This document shows, piece after piece, positions 8,159 to 15,535 of a stretch of 64,000 nt of DNA; the stretch's first letter is position 1, and the number at the start of each line of letters is the position of its first letter. The notes below the pieces were generated by a model, which was given only the letters and a program-made list of their open reading frames with translations, was not told the origin of the DNA and searched no databases. This DNA is from an uncultured Ruminococcus sp. (GTDB lineage: Bacteria > Bacillota > Clostridia > Oscillospirales > Ruminococcaceae): the NCBI GenBank assembly GCA_934463425.1, contig CAKSJP010000001.1:62001-126000 (forward strand), read 5' to 3'. A program made the position numbers and the translations under genes.

Positions 8159-8177
8159 GTTATAACTTTATTATAAC
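8159..8177. promoter_or_regulatory. Candidate operator for the DtxR/MntR-like regulator
   Basis: GTTATAA at 8159-8165 and TTATAAC at 8171-8177 are perfect inverted arms with a 5-bp spacer. The dyad covers the -10 box and start region of the regulator's own promoter. This position is typical of autorepression by DtxR-family proteins. Confidence 0.45.
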
Positions 8178-8198
8178 ATAGCCAAAAAAAAAAAGCAA
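8170..8198 (-). promoter_or_regulatory. Promoter for the DtxR-like/pdxK/sfsA genes
   Basis: On the minus strand TTGCTT (8193-8198) and TATAAT (8170-8175) are 17 bp apart. The T11 spacer is also the T-run of the sigG terminator. Confidence 0.65.
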
Positions 8199-8216
8199 GG
8201 GCAATTTTGCGCTTGC
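8184..8216 (-). terminator. sigG terminator
   Basis: On the minus strand GCAAGcGCAA pairs with TTGCcCTTGC (8195-8216) and is followed by eleven T (8184-8194). The T-run overlaps the next promoter. Confidence 0.75.
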
Positions 8217-8243
8217 TTCGGAATGCTCTCGGTGGGTGCATTA

Positions 8244-9029
8244 TTAGTTGCGGATATTTGCAGCTTCCCGCACCTGAAGAATCGCATTTTTTTCCAATCG
8301 CGATACCTGTGCCTGTGAAATGCCGATTTCCTTTGCCACCTCCGTCTGCGTTTTTCCTTGGAGAAAGCGCAGATAAAGGATATTCTGTTCTCTTTTTTTT
8401 AGCTTTTGGATGGCGTTGCGCAGGGAAAGCTCTCCCAGACAGTTTTCCACAGAGTCCCGGTCGCTGATCTGATCCAGAACATACAGCGCATCTCCGGATT
8501 CTGAGTAGACCGGTTCATAAATGGAGATCGGATCACTGATGCTTTCCAGAGCGATCACCACATCTGCCGGCTTCATGCGGATCTCCTCTGCAATTTCGAG
8601 AACAGTTGGTTCTCGCTGCAGCTTTGCCAGCAGCCGTTCCTTTGCTTGCATCGCTTGATAGGCAGTGTCCCGCAGTGAGCGGCTCACTTTGATCTGGTTG
8701 AAGTCCCGGAGATACCGCCGAAGCTCGCCGCTGATCATAGGAACACAATAGGTGGAAAAGCGCACCTCTTTGGAAAGGTCAAAGTTGTTGATCGCCTTGA
8801 TTAGTCCCACAACGCCGATCTGAAACAGATCGTCGATATCCTCGCCGCGTCCGGTAAAGCGCTGGATCACACTCAGCACAAGCCGCAGATTGCCCTGGAT
8901 CAGTTTGTCTCTCGCCTCTTTGCTTCCGGTTTCCCGGATCTCCCGCAGCAGTTCGATTTTTTCGCTCTCCTTGAGCACAGTCAGTTCTGCGGTATGGATG
9001 CCGGAGATCATCACCTTTTGAAATGCCAT
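8244..9029 (-). CDS. sigG: RNA polymerase sporulation sigma factor SigG
   Basis: A 261-aa sigma-70 family factor for late forespore transcription. The N-terminus (KVMISGIHTAELTVL) is the SigG-type anti-sigma binding lead-in. Region 2 has NLRLVLSVIQRFTGRGED...LFQIGVVGLIKAI...STYCVPMI. Region 3 has ISGELRRYLRD. Region 4 ends with TEVAKEIGISQAQVSRLEK, a helix-turn-helix. Length and order match SigG rather than SigF or SigE. ATG 9029 has GGAGG ahead. A SigF-type promoter lies at 9081-9109, as expected for sigG. spoIIG genes are not adjacent here, so the locus differs from Bacillus. Confidence 0.92.
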   Translation of the reverse strand: MAFQKVMISGIHTAELTVLKESEKIELLREIRETGSKEARDKLIQGNLRLVLSVIQRFTGRGEDIDDLFQIGVVGLIKAINNFDLSKEVRFSTYCVPMISGELRRYLRDFNQIKVSRSLRDTAYQAMQAKERLLAKLQREPTVLEIAEEIRMKPADVVIALESISDPISIYEPVYSESGDALYVLDQISDRDSVENCLGELSLRNAIQKLKKREQNILYLRFLQGKTQTEVAKEIGISQAQVSRLEKNAILQVREAANIRN

Positions 9030-9080
9030 ACCATATCCTCCTTCCGGTTCTGGGGCAGCACCACAGCACTGTCACAACCA

Positions 9081-9109
9081 TAGTTTTCCCTGGAAGAAGC
9101 CGTTTAATC
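9081..9109 (-). promoter_or_regulatory. SigF-type promoter for sigG
   Basis: On the minus strand GATTA (9105-9109) is followed after 14 bp by GGGAAAACTA (9081-9090). The -10 matches GGNRANANTW fully and the -35 matches GYWTA at 4 of 5 positions. It has the same geometry as the element at 5508-5536. Confidence 0.45.
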
Positions 9110-9122
9110 AAAGAAAACGCCC

Positions 9123-9139
9123 CACAAGCTTTATGCGGT
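9123..9139 (+). repeat. 17-bp repeat copy 2 flanking sigG
   Basis: CACAAGCTTTATGCGGT differs from the copy at 8139-8155 at one base and is in the same orientation. Confidence 0.45.
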
Positions 9140-9160
9140 TCGCTCAAAAGAAAAAGTCTC

Positions 9161-9189
9161 TTGCTTTTTTGCGGGAAATGTGCTATACT
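9161..9189 (+). promoter_or_regulatory. Promoter for the foldase-like gene
   Basis: TTGCTT at 9161-9166, a 17-bp gap, then TATACT at 9184-9189. It is 60 bases ahead of ATG 9249. Confidence 0.65.
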
Positions 9190-9248
9190 AATAAAAACAA
9201 CTACATTGCACCATTCTTTTTTGTGCAATAGAATACGAGGAATCCGTT

Positions 9249-10727
9249 ATGGCAAAGAAAAAACCATCTGAAAAACAGGCGTTTTTGGCACAGCAGCGCA
9301 AGGAACAGCGCAAAGCGTCGGCAAAAGCAGAAAAAAAGAAGCGCCGTACCCGAAAGACAGCGATCACTGTAATAAGCTGCGCGGCGGCAGCGGCGGTTGT
9401 TGCCGGCAGTGTGACATGGTGTGTGAAGGCGAAACCCCTGACACAGCTGATCCCGGCTGAAAAGACAGAAAACTATTCTCTCAGCGCAGCGGATATCTCT
9501 TTCTACGCCTGGCAGATCTATAACAGCTACATCAACAGCAGCTCCGGTTCGGATTCTTCCAATCTGCCGGACACCGAAAAGTCCCTGGCAGATCAGGATT
9601 ATAATGACGACACGACCTGGGAAGCATATTTTACCGAAGCGGCAAAGAAATACGGCGAAAGCATCCTGGCTTACTGCGAGGCTGCCGACAAGGAAGGCTA
9701 TACACCGGCAGAGGATGTTTCTTCTCTGGTGGAACAGGCAAAGAAACAGATCGATTTTGATACCATGCCGAAGTCGGTGCAGGAGAAAAATGTTACCCAT
9801 GCACTGGAACTGTACTTCAAAGCCCAGAGCTTCAGCGGAAACATCCAGGATAATATGAGCTTCACTGAGGAGGAACTGGACGAGTTCTACCAAAGCAACC
9901 CAAAGAAGATGCAGGTTTGCAGCTACCTGGAATTTGCATTCAGCTATGATGATTCCGGTTCTTCGTCTACCATTTCCCAGAGTGAAGCGGAAGAGCTGGC
10001 ACGGGATCTGCGCCGCTGTACCAGTAAGGACGCATTTGAAAAGTGGGTACACGATTATTATGCAGAAAATACCACGCTGTCAGAGGATGAACTGACAGCA
10101 CAGATCAAGACGCTGTATCGGGAGGATGCTGCCTATACAGAGGGCGACGATCTGAGCGAATGGGCATTCTCCGGTGAGGCAAAGGCAGGGGATGCCACGC
10201 TCCTTACCGATACGGATAACAAAAAGATCACTGTTTGTCTTCTGACTGCTGCGCCGGAACGGGACGAAACCCATCCGGTCAATCTCCGGCAGATTCTGTT
10301 TACCTCAAGCACCTATGAATCCTCTGACGGTGCACACAGCGCCGCAGAAAAGGCACTGGAGGAGTGGGAGTCCAGTGATAAAACAGAATCCACCTTTGCT
10401 TCTATGGCAGACCAGTACACAGAAGACACCTCTGTCTCCGGCGGTCTGTATCAGGACGTGACAAAGTCGCAGCTGATGACCACCTGGCGTGACTGGTGCT
10501 TTGACGATGCCAGAGCCTCCGGAGATGTAACGATACTGGACAGCACTTATGGTTCTTGCCTGGTGTACTATGTCAGCGCGGAAGAAAAGCCCGGCTGGGA
10601 ACTGACTGCTACAGCAGATCTGGAAGAAAAACGATATAATGAGCTTCAGGATACCTACGAAAAGGAAGCCGATGTGCACACTGCAGACTGGATGATGCGT
10701 TTTGTGCATGTCAATGAGCTTGGATAA
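9249..10727 (+). CDS. Membrane-anchored foldase-like protein (SurA/PrsA-like, parvulin region)
   Basis: A 492-aa protein with a very basic N-terminus (about 1-38), one membrane segment (about 39-58) and a large extracytoplasmic part. The middle is helical and charged, like SurA/trigger-factor chaperone domains. Residues about 340-465 (HPVNLRQILF...FASMADQYTEDTSVSGGLYQDV) resemble a parvulin-type prolyl isomerase core (normally VRHILF...F..LA..YS.D..S...GG.L). The match is diverged, so isomerase activity is uncertain. It is probably a folding factor for exported proteins. The gene is monocistronic, with its own promoter and terminator. Confidence 0.72.
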   Translation: MAKKKPSEKQAFLAQQRKEQRKASAKAEKKKRRTRKTAITVISCAAAAAVVAGSVTWCVKAKPLTQLIPAEKTENYSLSAADISFYAWQIYNSYINSSSGSDSSNLPDTEKSLADQDYNDDTTWEAYFTEAAKKYGESILAYCEAADKEGYTPAEDVSSLVEQAKKQIDFDTMPKSVQEKNVTHALELYFKAQSFSGNIQDNMSFTEEELDEFYQSNPKKMQVCSYLEFAFSYDDSGSSSTISQSEAEELARDLRRCTSKDAFEKWVHDYYAENTTLSEDELTAQIKTLYREDAAYTEGDDLSEWAFSGEAKAGDATLLTDTDNKKITVCLLTAAPERDETHPVNLRQILFTSSTYESSDGAHSAAEKALEEWESSDKTESTFASMADQYTEDTSVSGGLYQDVTKSQLMTTWRDWCFDDARASGDVTILDSTYGSCLVYYVSAEEKPGWELTATADLEEKRYNELQDTYEKEADVHTADWMMRFVHVNELG

Positions 10728-10750
10728 ACAGATCACTTAATAAAAACACG

Positions 10751-10787
10751 AAAAGCCCGGCTGCTTCAAAATGCAGACGGGCTTTTT
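10751..10787 (+). terminator. Terminator of the foldase-like gene
   Basis: AAAAGCCCGgCTGC at 10751-10764 pairs with GCAGaCGGGCTTTTT at 10773-10787, with one mismatch and a T5 run. Confidence 0.85.
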
Positions 10788-10801
10788 CATCAAGACAGGT
10801 A

Positions 10802-10970
10802 CTAAGAACCTGTCTTCACAAGCGTATACCCGTGTCTTTTCGGCAAATTTTGCTGCATACTGCGTGAAAAATACTTGCCGGGCGACAGCCCGCCTGCGTA
10901 TTTTTGCCTTGTCTGCAACAAAATTATGCTCGAAAATCCACACATATTTCTTGTGAAGACAGGTTCTAAG
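10802..10970. mobile_element. MITE-like element with terminal inverted repeats and 5-bp target duplication
   Basis: AACCTGTCTTCACAAG at 10807-10822 is repeated as a perfect reverse complement at 10950-10965. Both ends are flanked by CTAAG (10802-10806 and 10966-10970), which looks like a target-site duplication. The inside is non-coding and folds back on itself: AAAAATAC near 10866 pairs with GTATTTTT near 10895 around a GGGC-gaca-GCCC tip. At about 159 bp this fits a miniature inverted-repeat element. An outside copy of AAGACAGGT (10792-10800) pairs with the left end and may be a remnant. The right CTAAG contains the stop codon of the dockerin gene. Confidence 0.6.
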
Positions 10971-11901
10971 AAATACCGCGCAGTTGCCGCTGAAAGATCT
11001 TCCCGTTCCAGCGGGCGGACGGATCGGCTGTCTCTGCATACGCAGTGACTGCTGTGGCAACTGCCGGGATCTCTGTCTGCATGGCGTACTGTACAGCAGT
11101 GTTTTCTGTATGCCGGATCACCTGTGCCAGAAAAACAGCGTCCGCCGCATTGGAAACACCGTTGTGGTCGGCATCGCCGGCAATGCCGGAAGCTTCGCCT
11201 CGCAGCAAACACGCCGCATCTGCCTGTGTCAGGCGAAAATCTCCGTCCGTGTCGCCGGGCATCTGCCATATGCGGAACGGGTGCACTGCTGTGACAGCAT
11301 ATCCCTTTTCCAGAGACATCGCGTCGCCCAGATAGCGGACATAGCGTGAACCGGAGTCCAGCAGCCAGAGCTGCTCCTGCTCAGTGTCCACATCATCCAC
11401 GAGCACATAATGATCGCTTCCGGATGCTGTCGTCATTTGCAGCACGTAGCACCACGAGCGGTCTGTACCGGTTTCTGCACAGACAGCGTATGCCTGTTTT
11501 GTGCGTTCTGCGATGCTTCCGGAGAGCCAGACGCTTTCCTCTCTGGTGAGAAACGCCCCATAGGTTTCTGCCAGCTGATCCATTTTTTTGCCGCTGCCGG
11601 AAAAGATCTGCTGCACGAAGGTTGTGTAATAGCTGTAAGAGTCTGAGAGCAGATCGACCCCTTCTACAGGGAGATTATACCGCGCACTCATTTTGGCAAG
11701 GGCATAGTTGAGGCAGCCGTCGGTATCGATCGCCGGGGTGTCAGTGTCAGGCGTACTGAACTGCATCCAGGATGCATATGCCTCTGCTGCTGTCCGGTCG
11801 GCGCTGCCGCCGGGCGCAAAAGCCTCTGCACCTGCCGGGATGGAAAACATGCTGCTGCAAAGGAGCACTGCAGCACACCAGATCAAACCGTGTTGTTTCA
11901 T
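10966..11901 (-). CDS. Secreted dockerin protein with a cysteine-peptidase-like domain
   Basis: The 311-aa protein has a signal peptide (about 1-26). A domain (about 55-210) carries Cys63 in DGCLNYALAKM, His164 in GSDHYVLVDD and Asp182 in WLLDSG, an order typical of papain-like/C39-like peptidases. A type I dockerin (about 216-262) has the two EF-hand-like repeats GDTDGDFRLTQADA and GDADHNGVSNAADA. A 49-residue tail follows. Dockerins bind cohesins on scaffoldins, so it is probably a cellulosome-attached protein on the cell surface. The TAG stop lies inside the flank of the MITE-like element. The dockerin is firm. Peptidase activity is inference from residue order only. Confidence 0.82.
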   Translation of the reverse strand: MKQHGLIWCAAVLLCSSMFSIPAGAEAFAPGGSADRTAAEAYASWMQFSTPDTDTPAIDTDGCLNYALAKMSARYNLPVEGVDLLSDSYSYYTTFVQQIFSGSGKKMDQLAETYGAFLTREESVWLSGSIAERTKQAYAVCAETGTDRSWCYVLQMTTASGSDHYVLVDDVDTEQEQLWLLDSGSRYVRYLGDAMSLEKGYAVTAVHPFRIWQMPGDTDGDFRLTQADAACLLRGEASGIAGDADHNGVSNAADAVFLAQVIRHTENTAVQYAMQTEIPAVATAVTAYAETADPSARWNGKIFQRQLRGIS

Positions 11902-12101
11902 AGAATACCTCCTGTATTTCGCTGTCCTGTTTCTAGGGGTTAGTTTATGCAGGCTTTACCGTAAGTAGAACAGGGATACATCAAACATACTTTAATAGCA
12001 TACCCCGAAACAGCACAAAATGTCAATGCAGAAAAAATGGCGAAAACACTGGAAAAATCCGCATCTTTTCTGCGCGACAGCAAAAAGTTTCTGGAGATGC
12101 C

Positions 12102-12130
12102 TTTTCAAATGGTGCCGGATGTGGTATAAT
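12102..12130 (+). promoter_or_regulatory. Promoter for pcrA
   Basis: TTTTCA at 12102-12107, a 17-bp gap, TATAAT at 12125-12130, 59 bases before ATG 12189. Apart from this, the region 11902-12188 shows no gene. Confidence 0.55.
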
Positions 12131-12188
12131 AAAATATATGACAGAAAACCAAGCGCAGGAAAGCGTATGAGAATAGGAGCGTAACCAT

Positions 12189-14561
12189 ATGACAGAAGCA
12201 GAGTGCATTGCGCTGAAGCAAAAAGCATTCCAAACGTATTTCAGTTCCCTGAATCCCCAGCAGCAGCAGGCAGTTTTTTCCGTAAACGGCCCGGTTTTGG
12301 TGCTTGCCGGTGCAGGAAGCGGTAAAACAACTGCGATCATCAGCCGCATTGTCAACATGATCTACTTCGGGGACGGCTATGCCAGAGCAGACGGCTTTTT
12401 GCCGGAAGAGGATGCCCGGTGGCTTCGGGCGTACATAGATGGAACGGTTTCAGAAGATGCTGACCGCCTGCGGGAGATCCTCGCCATTTCTCCCATTCGG
12501 CCGTGGAACATCCTGGCGATTACTTTCACCAACAAAGCGGCAGGGGAGATGCGTGCGCGTCTGGCGAGTACCCTTGGAGAAGAGATCGCCTCGTCCGTCA
12601 ACGCCTCTACCTTCCACTCGGCGTGTGTGCGGATTCTGCGCCGCAGCATTTCTCTGTTGGGTTATAGCAGTGACTTTGCGATCTACGATGCAGACGATGC
12701 ACGCCGCCTGATGAAAAACTGCCTTGCAGATGCCAATATTTCAGAGAAACAGTTTCCGCCGCGCAGTGTGATCCAGGAGATCAGCAGAGCAAAGGATGCC
12801 ATGATCTCTCCGGCACAGATGCTGGAAAATGCCGGCGGAGAGTATCGGCAGACCACCATTGCAAAGCTGTATGCCATTTATCAGCGGCATTTGCTGGAAT
12901 CCAATGCGCTGGACTTTGATGATATCATTTACCTGACGGTGGAACTGTTCCGGCGATTCCCGGAAGAACTGGCGAAATACCAGTATCGTTTCCCTTATGT
13001 CCTGGTAGATGAATATCAGGACACCAACCATGCGCAGTATCAGCTGATCTCGCTGCTCACACATGCCAGCGGAAATCTCTGTGTTGTGGGTGATGATGAC
13101 CAGAGTATTTATCGGTTCCGGGGCGCAACCATTGAAAATATCCTGGGATTTGAAGAGGAATTTCCCAACTGTCAGGTGATTCGGCTGGAGCAGAACTACC
13201 GTTCGACCCAGACCATTCTGGATGCCGCCAACAGCGTGATCGCCAACAATGACGGCAGAAAGGAAAAACACCTCTGGACGGATGCAGGCGCAGGGGAGAA
13301 GATCACCTGGTACCGCGCTTCGGACGAGGCAGACGAGTCCGCTTATGTGGTAAAACAGATCGAAAACAGTGTGAAGCAGGGCAGTAAGTACAGCGACCAT
13401 GCCATTTTGTACCGGATGAATGCACAATCAAATATGCTGGAGCGTGCTCTGGTACGCAGTGGTGTGCCTTATCGCATTTACGGCGGTACGCGATTCTATG
13501 ACCGCAAGGAGATCCGTGACATTATCGCATATATGAGCATCGTGGAAAATCCCAGCGACCGGGTGCGTTTTGAACGTATCGTCAACGAACCGAAGCGCGG
13601 CATCGGTGATGCAACATTGACTTTGATCCAGAACATCACCCAGGATCTGCACCTTTCGCCGCTGGAAGTCATGCAGAATGTGGATCAGTATCCGGTGCTC
13701 TCTAAAAAAGCAGCTGCCCTGAAAAAATTCGCTGTGATCTGGGAAGAACTGATCGCCGCAGAACGGGAAATGCCATTGGAAAAGTTCCTGGATATTGTCC
13801 TGGAAAAGACGGGCTATCGCGAAGCGCTGGAGCATATGGGAGAAGAGGGTGCATTCCGCCTGGAAAATATTGAGGAATTGAAGTCCTCTATGCTGACCTA
13901 TGAGAAAGAAGCGGAAGAACCGTCTCTGGGCGGATTTTTGGAGGAAATCTCACTGTATACCGATGTGGACAAGTACGAGCCGGATCAGGATGTTGTTATG
14001 CTCATGACAGTGCATTCCGCAAAGGGTCTGGAATTTCAGAATGTGTATCTGGTCGGTATGGAGCAGGGTGTTTTTCCCGGAAACCGAAGCATGGATTCAC
14101 AGGAAGATCTGGAAGAAGAACGGCGTCTGGCATATGTGGCGCTGACTCGTGCCAAGAAAAAACTGACATTGACAACAGCAGCGAGCCGGATGCTCTTTGG
14201 TACGACCATGCGCAATCCGCAGTCGCAGTTCCTGACGGAGATCGACCGCAGCCTCCTGAAGCAGGAGACCTCACAGAAGCAGTCGCTCCGCGGTATTTCT
14301 GCGCAAAAGCCGGAATCGCTGCAGTCTATCTCGCTCCAACAGCAGATGGCAGCCTCGAAACCGAAGAAGTATCAGGCAGTGCCAAAGGTGTTCCATGTAG
14401 GAGAACGGGTGCGCCATGCCTCCTTCGGAGACGGCACGGTTCTGGCAATTACGAAAATGGCAAATGATGCTATGCTGGAGGTCGGCTTCGATCAGGTGGG
14501 AACCAAGCGGTTGATGGCGAGTCACCCGAAGATCAAAAAGCTGGAAGGAGAATCGCTTTGA
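12189..14561 (+). CDS. pcrA: ATP-dependent DNA helicase PcrA/UvrD
   Basis: A 790-aa superfamily 1A 3'-5' helicase for nucleotide excision repair, mismatch repair and removal of RecA or stalled polymerase. Seen in order: Walker A AGAGSGKT (40-47), motif Ia TFTNKAAGEM, Walker B/motif II VDEYQDTN, motif III VGDDDQSIYRFRGA, motif IV QNYRS, motif V TVHSAKGLEF and motif VI VALTRAKKKL. A roughly 40-residue insert lies between Walker A and motif Ia. The C-terminal Tudor-like domain (GERVRHASFGDGTV) is the PcrA RNA-polymerase-binding module. AGGAG precedes ATG 12189. It overlaps the next start by 4 bases. Confidence 0.96.
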   Translation: MTEAECIALKQKAFQTYFSSLNPQQQQAVFSVNGPVLVLAGAGSGKTTAIISRIVNMIYFGDGYARADGFLPEEDARWLRAYIDGTVSEDADRLREILAISPIRPWNILAITFTNKAAGEMRARLASTLGEEIASSVNASTFHSACVRILRRSISLLGYSSDFAIYDADDARRLMKNCLADANISEKQFPPRSVIQEISRAKDAMISPAQMLENAGGEYRQTTIAKLYAIYQRHLLESNALDFDDIIYLTVELFRRFPEELAKYQYRFPYVLVDEYQDTNHAQYQLISLLTHASGNLCVVGDDDQSIYRFRGATIENILGFEEEFPNCQVIRLEQNYRSTQTILDAANSVIANNDGRKEKHLWTDAGAGEKITWYRASDEADESAYVVKQIENSVKQGSKYSDHAILYRMNAQSNMLERALVRSGVPYRIYGGTRFYDRKEIRDIIAYMSIVENPSDRVRFERIVNEPKRGIGDATLTLIQNITQDLHLSPLEVMQNVDQYPVLSKKAAALKKFAVIWEELIAAEREMPLEKFLDIVLEKTGYREALEHMGEEGAFRLENIEELKSSMLTYEKEAEEPSLGGFLEEISLYTDVDKYEPDQDVVMLMTVHSAKGLEFQNVYLVGMEQGVFPGNRSMDSQEDLEEERRLAYVALTRAKKKLTLTTAASRMLFGTTMRNPQSQFLTEIDRSLLKQETSQKQSLRGISAQKPESLQSISLQQQMAASKPKKYQAVPKVFHVGERVRHASFGDGTVLAITKMANDAMLEVGFDQVGTKRLMASHPKIKKLEGESL

Positions 14562-15367
14562 AAAACGGTTATCGTATCACAGATTCACACGCCCATGTCT
14601 TTCCGGATAAAATCGCGGAAAAAGCCACAGAGGGTATTTCCCATTTCTATGATCTGCCCATGCAGTATCACGGCAGAGTTGCCGAAATGCTGGAAAACGG
14701 CATGCAGGCGGGAGTGGATCACTTTCTGATCTGCTCTCCGGCAACCACTGTGGCACAGGTACATTCCATCAACAGCTTTCTGGCTTCCTGTGCTGCGGCG
14801 TATCCAATGTGTACTGCGTTTGGCACACTGCACCCCTATGCCGATCATGTGGAGGAGGATTTTCGGGAATTGCAGCAGCTGCAGCTGAACGGCATTAAAC
14901 TGCATCCGGACTTCCAGAATTTTCCCATAGATGATCCAAAAGCTTATCCCATGTATGATATGATCCAGAGCACTGGGCTGCCGATTCTGATGCATATGGG
15001 GGACGCAAAGTCTGATTTTTCCCATCCATATCGTTTGGCAATGGTACTGCGCCAGTTTCCGCGCCTGCGCATCATTGCAGCGCACTTCGGCGGTTGGGGG
15101 CAGTGGAAAGAGGCAAACGCTATTTTGCAGCCTGACGCGCGCCTGCGGTTTGACACCAGCAGCAGTCTGCCTTTTCTTCCGCCGGAGGAGATCCGAAAGC
15201 TGATCGCGCACTTTGGTGCAGAAAATTGCTTTTTTGGCGTGGACTATCCCATGTGGGATTATCGTGAGGAATTGGAGCGCTTTTTTGCCCTGGAGCTGAC
15301 GGATGCGGAAAATCGCGCAATTCTTTCCGAAAATCTGGATGCATTTTTAGCAGAAGTGCAGCAGTAA
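14558..15367 (+). CDS. Metal-dependent amidohydrolase (Amidohydro_2, TIM barrel)
   Basis: A 269-aa TIM-barrel hydrolase of the Amidohydro_2 group. It has SHAHVFP near residue 10 (first two metal His), GIKLHPDFQ near 110 (substrate/metal strand), MHMGD near 145, AHFGG near 175 and GVDYPMWD near 225. The start is a TTG at 14558 in a TTGA overlap with the pcrA stop, with GGAAGGAG at good distance. This implies translational coupling. The substrate is unknown. Related proteins include decarboxylases and lactonases, so the reaction cannot be fixed. Confidence 0.82.
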   Translation: MKNGYRITDSHAHVFPDKIAEKATEGISHFYDLPMQYHGRVAEMLENGMQAGVDHFLICSPATTVAQVHSINSFLASCAAAYPMCTAFGTLHPYADHVEEDFRELQQLQLNGIKLHPDFQNFPIDDPKAYPMYDMIQSTGLPILMHMGDAKSDFSHPYRLAMVLRQFPRLRIIAAHFGGWGQWKEANAILQPDARLRFDTSSSLPFLPPEEIRKLIAHFGAENCFFGVDYPMWDYREELERFFALELTDAENRAILSENLDAFLAEVQQ

Positions 15368-15454
15368 TCGATTTCATCTTTGAAAAAGAAGAAAATCGAT
15401 TTGAAATACTTATTTGTGCAAAGGCAGACTCGGAATACTTTTCAGAAATTTAAC

Positions 15455-15483
15455 TTTTCATTTGCAGCTTTTTATGTTATACT
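15455..15483 (+). promoter_or_regulatory. Promoter for pyk
   Basis: TTTTCA at 15455-15460, a 17-bp gap, TATACT at 15478-15483, about 50 bases before ATG 15536. Confidence 0.55.
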
Positions 15484-15535
15484 ATAAAGGTAAGTTTAAG
15501 AAACCATAGAAGAACAAAAGGATGCGTGAATCATA

